DNA of 64,000 bases from DATMXT01 sp963662765 (lineage in GTDB: Bacteria; Bacillota; Clostridia; Oscillospirales; Feifaniaceae): positions 62,001 to 126,000 of the forward strand of contig CAXXUP010000008.1 of assembly GCA_963662765.2 (NCBI GenBank), given 5' to 3'. The notes under the pieces were generated by a model. That model was not told the origin of the DNA. It did not search any database and worked only from the letters and a program-made list of their open reading frames with translations. Both the position numbers and the translations under genes were made by a program. Below are positions 57,800-64,000 of the stretch, piece by piece; the first letter of the stretch is position 1; each line of letters opens with the position of its first letter.

Positions 57800-59131
57800 A
57801 TGGCCACTGCGCTGATCACCCCCTCGCCGCTGCGGGGCGCAATTTTGGCCCCGCCCTCCATAAGCGAACTCCACCGCGCCCTCATCATGTCGTCCCTCGC
57901 CGTTGGCGAGACGGTCATCGAGGGTTTTGTCGCCTGCGAGGATGTGCGCCGCACGTTGGAAGGACTTACGCCGCTGGCCGATTTTACCGAGTCAAATAAA
58001 AAGCTTATTGTGCACAGTGCCGCCCTCTCCCCGGTGCGGGGGGCAAAAAGTCAGGTCGACTGCTTTACAGCGAGAATCTTTCGGCCACGACAGGACATCT
58101 ACACTCCGGGGGCACCCCTTGTAATCAACTGCGGAGACTGTGCCGCATCGCTGCGGTTTTTAGTCCCGATTTACGCGGTGTTGGGACTGCCTGTCCGCTT
58201 TGCCTGCTCGGGACGGCTGACGGGCCGCTTTGCCGATCCCTACGATGCGCTGCTGCCGGCACTCGGTGCACGGCTGACAAAGTGTGAGGGTGGGTTTCTG
58301 CTTTCAGGCAAGCTTCGCCCCGGCAGGTATCTCCTGCCGGAGGGGGTCGGCTCCCAATTCATCTCGGGGCTCTTACAGGCACTGGTGCTGCTCGTCAGTC
58401 CCTCGGTCGTGCGGCTGGCAGCCCCGCCCGAGGCGGCCACATACCTTGAGCTGACCCGGTACATAGCCGCCCGCTTTGGAGTTTACTACACCGAAAACCA
58501 CGCCACAGGCATGGTTGAATTCAGCATTAAGCCGCAAAATTATCAGGGATGTACCTATAAAGTCGGCGGCGACTGGACGGCAGCCGCCGCGATGCTCGCC
58601 GCAGGAGCCATTGCCGGCAGCGTCCATATGCGTGGGCTTGACACCACATCCGCTCAGGGCGATCGGTGTATCTCCCCCTTGCTGCTGTCAATGGGGGCGC
58701 AGGGAAAGGGCGGACACATTACAGCCGGCCGGCTGCACGGGGGCACTCTCGACGCCTCCCATTGTCCCGATCTGGTGCCGGCCCTCGCAGCCGCAGCCTG
58801 CTTTGCCGAAGGCGAAACCCTGATCACCGGCGGCAGCAGGCCAATGGGTGGCCGGGACGACAAGCATGAGCTTTTGGCTGCGGCGCTCTCGGGACTCGGC
58901 GCCGACGTACAGGTAGCCACGGACGGGCTGCACATTTCCGGCCGCCCGTCACTGCCGGGCGGCCGTGCTGACGTCTCCCGGGATCACCTCACAGCAATGG
59001 CTACGGCCGCCGCCGCGTCGGCCTGCACCGGAAAGTCAGAACTTATCGGGGCCGATTCGGTTGCGAAATCCTACCCCGCATTCTTCGAGGACTTCACACA
59101 GCTCGGCGGAAAAGTGGACTTATCACTTTAA
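57800..59131 (+). CDS. EPSP synthase (AroA) homologue, highly divergent
   Basis: 443 residues. The inside-out alpha/beta-barrel repeats of the EPT family are recognisable: PPSISELHRALIMSS aligns with the PGxKSxSxRAL region, GDCAASLRFLVP with GTAxRFL, GGDWTAAAAML with GDxSxAAFxL, CPDLVPALA with DxPDxxP, and VAKSYPAFFEDF with the C-terminal KS/T segment. Key ligands are changed: the first Lys, the Arg of DHRMAM (here DHLTAM) and the KExDR motif. It may be an EPSP synthase with altered active site or a related enolpyruvyl transferase. No other shikimate genes are near. Confidence 0.78.
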   Translation: MATALITPSPLRGAILAPPSISELHRALIMSSLAVGETVIEGFVACEDVRRTLEGLTPLADFTESNKKLIVHSAALSPVRGAKSQVDCFTARIFRPRQDIYTPGAPLVINCGDCAASLRFLVPIYAVLGLPVRFACSGRLTGRFADPYDALLPALGARLTKCEGGFLLSGKLRPGRYLLPEGVGSQFISGLLQALVLLVSPSVVRLAAPPEAATYLELTRYIAARFGVYYTENHATGMVEFSIKPQNYQGCTYKVGGDWTAAAAMLAAGAIAGSVHMRGLDTTSAQGDRCISPLLLSMGAQGKGGHITAGRLHGGTLDASHCPDLVPALAAAACFAEGETLITGGSRPMGGRDDKHELLAAALSGLGADVQVATDGLHISGRPSLPGGRADVSRDHLTAMATAAAASACTGKSELIGADSVAKSYPAFFEDFTQLGGKVDLSL

Positions 59132-59137
59132 TGGCCG

Positions 59138-59581
59138 TTAAGAGCTGACAAAGAGCAGCACGGACAGTATGATCAGGATGTCATCGTCGGCATCCTCCAT
59201 GATGAGCAGCAAAATGAGTCCTAAGAGCAGCAGGTCCTGCAGCGGGAAGTCCCCGGAGAAAAGCCGGTCGAGCACTCCCACTCCGCTTTTGACGGGTGGC
59301 GGTGGGGCCGGTGCGTTTTTTCGCCCCGACCGACCGGTATGCTCGGACTTTTGCGGCTGTTTTTGCCTTTGCTTTGAACTTGACTTCTGCTCCCCACGCT
59401 GCTCTTTTTTTTGCTTTTGTCTTGGTTCGGGTTCTGATTTGGATTTGGATTGCTGCGAGGTTTTCTGTCTTTCCGGCTGTTCACTTCTTTGCTTTTGTTG
59501 CTGGCGCTTTGGCGCGCTCTCCCCTTCTCGCGGGTTTACGTTCCAGTTTTGTTCATCGTCGCCAAAGCTGCGGCTGTACAT
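59138..59581 (-). CDS. Low-complexity hypothetical protein with hydrophobic C-terminus
   Basis: 147 residues. The first ~90 residues are almost entirely Gln, Lys, Ser, Glu and Arg (disordered, positively charged). Then PAPPPPVKSG links to a hydrophobic tail with LLLLGLILLLIMED and IILSVLLFV. I recall short Clostridial proteins with this kind of tail, function unknown. Convergent with aroA by 6 bp. Grouped with the next two small genes. Confidence 0.6.
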   Translation of the reverse strand: MYSRSFGDDEQNWNVNPREGESAPKRQQQKQRSEQPERQKTSQQSKSKSEPEPRQKQKKEQRGEQKSSSKQRQKQPQKSEHTGRSGRKNAPAPPPPVKSGVGVLDRLFSGDFPLQDLLLLGLILLLIMEDADDDILIILSVLLFVSS

Positions 59582-59597
59582 GGTGTCACCTCCTATG

Positions 59598-59957
59598 CTA
59601 TTCGAACAGTTCCTTTGCAGGCCCTATGAGACGGGACAGCTTGAGGAACATGACTGCGTCCTCCAACCGATCCCGCCTATCCCCTGTCAAGTAAGGGCGC
59701 AGCGCAAACAGGAGCTGCACCTTTGGATCCCGGTCACCGTCGGCGTATTGGGAAATGAGCGGCATCGCCTTCATGAGTAGCGCCGCAGTCTCGGTGCCAT
59801 CTCCTCCGCCGTGTCCCCCGCCACGGTCCTCCCGCCCCGCGGGAACGGAGGGCGTGTCGTCATCCCCGCCCCCAAACATGGCGGCAATGCGGCGGAGCTT
59901 ATCGGCGCTTTCGGGATCTTTCAGCATTCCACCGAGCAATTCGCCCAGGTCGGCCAC
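59598..59957 (-). CDS. Small hypothetical protein
   Basis: 119 residues; an N-terminal helix-turn-helix-like ADLGELLGGMLKDPESADKL, a Gly/Asp linker of about residues 29-55 and a C-terminal helical region (LLFALRPYLTGDRRDRLEDAV). Related proteins of this pattern occur in Oscillospiraceae-type genomes to my recollection. GAGG-like site before the ATG. Function unknown. Confidence 0.6.
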   Translation of the reverse strand: MADLGELLGGMLKDPESADKLRRIAAMFGGGDDDTPSVPAGREDRGGGHGGGDGTETAALLMKAMPLISQYADGDRDPKVQLLFALRPYLTGDRRDRLEDAVMFLKLSRLIGPAKELFE

Positions 59958-59959
59958 AT

Positions 59960-60208
59960 CTATCCCTCCAGTATCTTTTTAATTTTTGCTGCGTTTTCGG
60001 GGGTCATCATCCTAGATAAGCTGTTTGGGTCCTTGATCGCCGCCTCCAGTTTGGCAAGATCTTCGTCCGAGAGCTGTTTTAGCATCCTGTCGATATTGCC
60101 GGGGTCCATCTGACGCACCTTTTCTATTGTCTCTCGGCCAAAGGTCTTCTGGGCAGCCTTTATCAGCTTTTCATCAACCTTCGGGTCGCTCCGATGCTTC
60201 TTATTCAT
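59960..60208 (-). CDS. Small hypothetical protein, helical and charged
   Basis: 82 residues, highly charged (MNKKHRSDPKVDEKLIKAAQ) and helical throughout, without hydrophobic segment. Its last residues MMTPENAAKIKKIL echo the DPES/DPNS helices in the neighbouring gene, two bases downstream. First of three cotranscribed small genes. Confidence 0.6.
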   Translation of the reverse strand: MNKKHRSDPKVDEKLIKAAQKTFGRETIEKVRQMDPGNIDRMLKQLSDEDLAKLEAAIKDPNSLSRMMTPENAAKIKKILEG

Positions 60209-60261
60209 AGTCGCACACCTCCGTTACACTCATTTTATGCGCGAATATAGGAGGCGTTACC

Positions 60262-60735
60262 TTGAAACTGCTAATTATTTCCGACACTCACGGCGTGACC
60301 TCACCGGCACTGCGCTGCATTGCAGAGCATCCGGAGGTCACCCAGATCATCCACCTCGGCGATACGACGGCCGACGCCAGAAGTATTGCCGAACAGTCCG
60401 GGCTGCCGGTCGCCGCCGTCATCGGCAACAACGATCGGGGAGAGCCCGAGCCCCCGGAGCGCAAAGTCGTATTCGGCGGTGTGAAAATGCTGCTCATGCA
60501 CGGACATACCCGCTTTGTCGAGCGGGGGCTTGCAAACGCCCTCGGTGCAGCGGCCGAGGCCGGTGCCGATATGTTGATGTACGGCCACACCCACTTTTTT
60601 TATTACCGAATGGACGAGGGACTGCACGTCTTAAACCCGGGTTCTGCCGGCGGCATCAAAGTGCTGTCGGCCACCGCCGCCTTGCTCGACGTGGATGAGG
60701 GCGAAGTCCGATCGGTGGAAATGCTCACGCTGTAA
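60262..60735 (+). CDS. YfcE/MJ0936 family metallophosphoesterase
   Basis: 157 residues. Two-metal motifs: SDTHG (residues 7-11), HLGD, GNND, MHGH and GHTH near residue 110. Members hydrolyse phosphodiesters in vitro. TTG start with AGGAGG 8 nt upstream. Divergent from the three small genes and followed by the palindrome-controlled DUF6530-like gene. Confidence 0.9.
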   Translation: MKLLIISDTHGVTSPALRCIAEHPEVTQIIHLGDTTADARSIAEQSGLPVAAVIGNNDRGEPEPPERKVVFGGVKMLLMHGHTRFVERGLANALGAAAEAGADMLMYGHTHFFYYRMDEGLHVLNPGSAGGIKVLSATAALLDVDEGEVRSVEMLTL

Positions 60736-60767
60736 CGCGGGAGCTTTTCGCACGCACAAATATGTAC

Positions 60768-60797
60768 TTGACAAAAAGCGCCTCCAAGGTTTATAAT
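60768..60797 (+). promoter_or_regulatory. Promoter of the palindrome-controlled gene
   Basis: TTGACA (60768-60773), N18, TATAAT (60792-60797). The -10 element lies inside the left arm of the palindrome. Confidence 0.75.
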
Positions 60798-60830
60798 TTA
60801 GTAAATTACTAAATTATAAACCTTGGAGGC
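60780..60830. promoter_or_regulatory. Perfect 51-bp palindrome (operator candidate)
   Basis: 25-nt arms flank a single A. The AT-rich centre contains TTAGTAAATTACTAA, like a MarR-type operator; the right arm ends in the ribosome site GGAGG. Both the -10 element and the ribosome site are within the palindrome. Confidence 0.7.
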
Positions 60831-60836
60831 TTCCCC

Positions 60837-61331
60837 ATGTCCGAGAAAATACCGACCCTACTCAAGCACAAGCCCGTCATCATCAGCCCCGACTACGGCG
60901 ATGTTGACGGCCGTTATGCCGGAAACACCGATGTGCGTGGCCTTTCGGTGGGCCTAGCCCAGTGGAATGACCGCGGTAAGGTCGACGCTTCGGCCAAAGT
61001 GTGGCGTCACACCGGTGACAAGTGGTCCCGCCAGTCGGAGGAACTGCCAATTCACCGGGTGCTGGATTTGGCCATTTTCACGGTGAGGGCGCTTGGGTAT
61101 ATGCGGGAGACCTATCACGCCTATGACAGGGAGCACCCCCAAATCGACCGGGTCGGGCTCCAAGGCGGCGCCATGACGGTGGAACTCTGCACTGACAACG
61201 AAAACATCGACGAGGACATCAAGCTGCTGCAGACGGCCATCTCAAAAGATGATGAACTGATCGGCGAGCGGCTTTTCACCCTAGCGAGACTTTTGGAGGA
61301 TATGGGATATGGAAAAAGACCGCAGGCGTGA
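60837..61331 (+). CDS. DUF6530-like hypothetical protein
   Basis: 164 residues; LSVGLAQWNDRGKVDASAKV and WRHTGDKWSRQSEELPIHRV are conserved-looking blocks that I recall from a DUF6530-type family in Clostridia. No catalytic motif recognised. The ATG follows GGAGG by 7 nt. Transcription from the palindrome promoter; overlaps the next gene by 23 nt. Confidence 0.65.
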   Translation: MSEKIPTLLKHKPVIISPDYGDVDGRYAGNTDVRGLSVGLAQWNDRGKVDASAKVWRHTGDKWSRQSEELPIHRVLDLAIFTVRALGYMRETYHAYDREHPQIDRVGLQGGAMTVELCTDNENIDEDIKLLQTAISKDDELIGERLFTLARLLEDMGYGKRPQA

Positions 61332-61647
61332 ACTGACGGCAGACTACAAGGCCCGCGACGCGAAAAAAGCGGGCGGAGTTTGCGCTATCGTCAACACCGT
61401 CACAGGAAACCGGCTGCTCCTTGCTGCCCGCGACATTAGAGGTGCGGAGAGCCGTTTTTTATTCGCACAGGCAACAAACTCCTGCTCCTACTACAAGCTT
61501 ACAGAGGACTGGAAGCAGTACGGTCCGCAGGCATTTAAATTTGAAGTTCTCGAGACCATTCATCAAAAGGAGACCGAGACATCGGCACAGTTTGCCGACG
61601 AGATCGATGCGCTGCTCGAGATGTATGAAACCGAGCATAAGGGCTAA
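61309..61647 (+). CDS. GIY-YIG-like domain protein
   Basis: 112 residues. GVCAIVNTVTGNRLLLAARDI resembles a degenerate GIY-YIG core with the second tyrosine motif absent, and the WKQYGPQAFKFEVLE segment is common in small GIY-YIG nucleases. Catalytic Arg and Glu are only partly evident. It overlaps the DUF6530-like gene, so they are likely cotranscribed; a terminator follows. Confidence 0.6.
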   Translation: MEKDRRRELTADYKARDAKKAGGVCAIVNTVTGNRLLLAARDIRGAESRFLFAQATNSCSYYKLTEDWKQYGPQAFKFEVLETIHQKETETSAQFADEIDALLEMYETEHKG

Positions 61648-61701
61648 ATGATTTTCACCCGTAAACCAGACTAGCAGAATCCCGGATGTTCATAATGGGC
61701 A

Positions 61702-61732
61702 AAAACAGGCAGACATTTTGTCTGCCTGTTTT
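61702..61732 (+). terminator. Terminator after the GIY-YIG gene
   Basis: 14-bp stem with TTT loop and T-rich 3' side. Confidence 0.75.
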
Positions 61733-61855
61733 GCTTTTTGCGGATTTTATTTTATTTTGCGGTCTGCTATAATTTCACTGGGTAAGCACACAGATAAGTA
61801 GGCTTTTTGAGGGCGCAGTATAGCTTTGAAAACAAGTCGGAAAGGATTCATAAAA

Positions 61856-62617
61856 ATGAGTGACTGGTTTACAATAGACACTATCGACGAAGATACTTTT
61901 ATCATCAGTGAATATCGGCATTGGGAGGAAACACACGCCTACTTGCTAAATGGCAATGACCGCAGCTTGTTAATTGATACAGGTCTTGGCATCTGTAATA
62001 TAAACGACGAAGTGATCAAGCTGACAGACAAACGCATCACTGCCGTAGCGACCCATATTCACTGGGATCATATCGGCGGGCATAAGTATTTCCCGGATTT
62101 TTATGCTCATGAGGATGAACTCCATTGGCTAAGCGGAGAGTTTCCGCTGACGATGGAGCAAATTCGGGGCATGGTGGTCGACCGCTGCGATCTTCCAAAA
62201 GGATACAATGTTGACAACTATGAGTTTTTTCAGGGAATGCCCACAAGGGTGCTGAAAGATGATGATGTGATCGACCTTGGCGGTCGCGTCCTGCAAGTTT
62301 TGCATACGCCGGGACATTCGCCGGGGCATATGTGCTTTTTCGAGAAGGAGCGGGGCTATCTTTTCACCGGCGACCTGGTTTACAAAGATACCCTGTTTGC
62401 CTACTACCCCTCCACCGACCCGGAAGCTTATCTGAACTCCATCGAGCGCGTTGCAGCCCTTCCTGTCAAACGGGTTTTTCCGGCACATCATAGTCTTAAC
62501 ATCGGGCCGGAAATACTTTTTCGAATGCGGGATGCTTTCCGGCAGCTGAAAACGGCCGGAAAGCTGCACCACGGAAGCGGAATTTTTGAATATAACGATT
62601 TTGCCATCTGGTTGTAG
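61856..62617 (+). CDS. MBL-fold metallo-hydrolase
   Basis: 253 residues. The metal motif THIHWDHIGGHKYF (HxHxDH) is present with HTPGHSPGH, TGDLVY and the late HHS. The type is a small, possibly glyoxalase II-like hydrolase; substrate unknown. The ATG at 61856 after AAAGGA is preferred over an in-frame ATG 30 nt upstream. Confidence 0.88.
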   Translation: MSDWFTIDTIDEDTFIISEYRHWEETHAYLLNGNDRSLLIDTGLGICNINDEVIKLTDKRITAVATHIHWDHIGGHKYFPDFYAHEDELHWLSGEFPLTMEQIRGMVVDRCDLPKGYNVDNYEFFQGMPTRVLKDDDVIDLGGRVLQVLHTPGHSPGHMCFFEKERGYLFTGDLVYKDTLFAYYPSTDPEAYLNSIERVAALPVKRVFPAHHSLNIGPEILFRMRDAFRQLKTAGKLHHGSGIFEYNDFAIWL

Positions 62618-62645
62618 TTTGACCCATACATGCAAATTTTTATCA

Positions 62646-62679
62646 AAAACAAGGCCGCCCCGTAGGGCGGCCTTGTTTT
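62646..62679. terminator. Bidirectional terminator
   Basis: 15-bp stem AAAACAAGGCCGCCC/GGGCGGCCTTGTTTT with a CGTA loop between the convergent MBL and rqcP genes. Confidence 0.85.
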
Positions 62680-62917
62680 ATAAAACCTTGTAGAGTGCCG
62701 TCGCATCATCCTTGCGGACAACCTCCGGCGTTGCGAGCACCTCAACCTTAAGAGACCGCTGACCGAACGTGATCTCAATGATGTCTCCGGGCTTTACGTC
62801 GTAGGCGGGCTTTACCACCCGGCCGTTGACCGTCACCCGCTCGCCCGACGCCGCCTCGTTTGCGACGGTGCGGCGCTTGATGATGCGGGAGACCTTGAGA
62901 TACTTGTCAAGTCTCAT
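62678..62917 (-). CDS. rqcP: S4-domain RNA-binding protein RqcP
   Basis: 79 residues, a single S4 domain: MRLDKYLKVSRIIKRRTVAN and VTVNGRVVKPAYDVKPGDI. RqcP (YabO) stabilises the peptidyl-tRNA in Firmicute ribosome-associated quality control. In Bacillus yabO sits immediately upstream of yabP; here it is about 20 kb away, 2 nt downstream of a CoA-transferase gene. Confidence 0.88.
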   Translation of the reverse strand: MRLDKYLKVSRIIKRRTVANEAASGERVTVNGRVVKPAYDVKPGDIIEITFGQRSLKVEVLATPEVVRKDDATALYKVL

Positions 62918-62918
62918 A

Positions 62919-64000
62919 TTACCAGAGCATCAGCTTGTTTGCCTCTTCGCGCAGCTCGGCCCTAAAGTCGGGGTGGGCGATGGCAATGAGGTTGTTGACG
63001 CGGTCTTTGACCGTGCGGGCCTTCATGGGGGCTACACCGTACTCGGTCACGATGTAGTCAATGTTGTTGCGGCTCATGGTGACGATGGCGCCGGGGGTCA
63101 GCATGGACTTGATCTTAGAGAAGTTGGTGCCGTCCTTCTTGGTGCCGGCCGAAGCCATCGCGATGATGGACATGCCGTTCTTGGAGTGGATCGCGCCCTC
63201 GGCGAAGTCGTTCTGGCCACCGGTGCCGGAGAACTGGCGGGGGCCGATCGACTCGGAGGCGATTTGGCCAACCAGGTCGACCTCAATGCAGGTGTTGATG
63301 GAGACCATGTTGTCGTTCTTGGCGATGACCCACGGATCGTTGACATAGAAGGTCGGAATCATGTAGATGGAGGGGTTCTCGTCCATAAAGTCGTACAGAG
63401 CCCTCGAGCCGTTTGCGAAGGAGCCGATGATCTTTCCGGGGTGCAGGGTCTTCTTCGTGCCGTCGATGACACCGGCCTCAGCTAGGGCTGCGATGGAGGA
63501 CGTGACCATCTCGGTGTGAACGCCGAGGTTCTTCTTGTCCATGAAGGCCATGGCGACAGCGTCAGGCACCGCACCGATACCAAGCTGAATGGTGGAGCCG
63601 TCTTTGACAATGGCCGCAACGTTGGCGCCGATGGCCTTGTCGACGTCGGTCAAGACACCAGGATCAAATCCGGGGGTGCTGCGGTCGGTCTCGACAACAG
63701 CAGTCACCTGCGAGATGTGGATTTCATACTCGCCGGCCACTTTGGGCATATCCTTGACGACCTCAATGATGACGACGTCGGCCGAGGGCAGGAAGGCCTT
63801 CTCCCAGCCGCCCAGCGACAGGTTAAAGTAGCCGTGCTTATCCATAGGCGTGGCCGAGGTGATGATGACGTTGGGCTTGTTGACGTCGTAATACCGGGTA
63901 TAGCAGGCATGCAGGTGCATGGGGATGATGGAGGCATGGCCGGTGGGATGGAGCTTCCGGGTCAGGCCGCCGTAAAAGTTGGTGGTGACAAAGAACTTAT
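62919..64000 (-). CDS. Acetyl-CoA hydrolase/transferase family CoA-transferase (5' partial)
   Basis: At least 360 residues; the frame is open to the window edge. It matches the 4-hydroxybutyrate / butyryl-CoA:acetate CoA-transferase group: LHPTGHASIIPMHLHACY, the catalytic glutamate in HTEMVTSS, IGAVPDAVAM and GTGGQNDFAEGA. Typical of butyrate or amino-acid fermenters. Which acid is used cannot be decided here. Confidence 0.9.
   Translation of the reverse strand, partial: KFFVTTNFYGGLTRKLHPTGHASIIPMHLHACYTRYYDVNKPNVIITSATPMDKHGYFNLSLGGWEKAFLPSADVVIIEVVKDMPKVAGEYEIHISQVTAVVETDRSTPGFDPGVLTDVDKAIGANVAAIVKDGSTIQLGIGAVPDAVAMAFMDKKNLGVHTEMVTSSIAALAEAGVIDGTKKTLHPGKIIGSFANGSRALYDFMDENPSIYMIPTFYVNDPWVIAKNDNMVSINTCIEVDLVGQIASESIGPRQFSGTGGQNDFAEGAIHSKNGMSIIAMASAGTKKDGTNFSKIKSMLTPGAIVTMSRNNIDYIVTEYGVAPMKARTVKDRVNNLIAIAHPDFRAELREEANKLMLW

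Noticed and set aside
1..64000. CRISPR arrays, rRNA genes, insertion sequences
   Set aside because: No regularly spaced repeats, rRNA signatures or transposase genes were seen in either strand.

Overview
The window looks like the chromosome of an endospore-forming, anaerobic member of the Clostridia (Firmicutes) with a fairly high GC core. Evidence for this: sporulation genes yabP and yabQ beside a DivIC-like gene; CIRCE-controlled groES-groEL; strong Shine-Dalgarno sequences with GTG and TTG starts; ferredoxin-dependent 2-oxoacid oxidation; and several CoA-transferases typical of amino-acid fermenters. The species cannot be named from this sequence. Islands of visibly lower GC (about 7.6-16.8 kb, 45.8-49.8 kb and 52.1-54.5 kb) look like accessory DNA.

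Layout. 0-4.4 kb: end of an ABC transporter, an AbgB-like amidohydrolase, an FAH-family hydrolase, DUF1622 and a threonine aldolase. 4.5-7.2 kb: a four-subunit 2-oxoacid:ferredoxin oxidoreductase operon, then tRNA-Val(GAC). 7.6-16.8 kb: a lower-GC stretch with a CDGSH-type Fe-S protein, a C69 peptidase, a methyltransferase-prfC pair, DUF1848, small proteins and an HxlR/GNAT/EFR1 group. 17.1-22.3 kb: a five-gene operon (DmpA-type peptidase, amino-acid racemase, DTD2-like D-aminoacyl-tRNA deacylase, M20 amidohydrolase, OFA-type exporter) that reads like a D-amino-acid or D-peptide utilisation and detoxification unit. 22.4-24.9 kb: a large membrane protein and a MerR regulator.

25.2-36.1 kb is the most striking part. 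It is a minus-strand operon around a molybdenum aldehyde oxidoreductase: C-GCAxxG-C-C protein, XdhC, molybdo-enzyme, nitroreductase, FAD/4Fe-4S/CCG oxidoreductase, zinc-ribbon redox protein, radical SAM protein (TrsS-like) and a methyltransferase-CoA ligase fusion. I recall the same families around DVU_1551-1559 of Desulfovibrio. The function of the set is not established to my knowledge. The radical SAM enzyme resembles the pterin-methylating MJ0619 group, so a modified pterin or molybdopterin is a testable idea.

36.3-45.1 kb: a class III CoA-transferase, groES-groEL, hpf, an RNA methyltransferase, yabR/divIC/yabQ/yabP, two tiny membrane ORFs, a class II aldolase and an SDR. 45.2-50.8 kb: a GNAT gene, a secreted leucine-rich-repeat protein, small genes and rplM-rpsI. 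Three copies of one 24-nt terminator and a copied rpsI 3' end point to past recombination here. 50.9-54.5 kb: a decayed YtcJ-like amidohydrolase and a divergent DJ-1/YafY pair. 54.5-64 kb: a GntR/ABC-2 module, an M16 peptidase with a very divergent AroA, three small charged proteins, a YfcE phosphodiesterase, a gene under a perfect 51-bp palindrome, a GIY-YIG protein, an MBL hydrolase, RqcP and a CoA-transferase cut by the window end.
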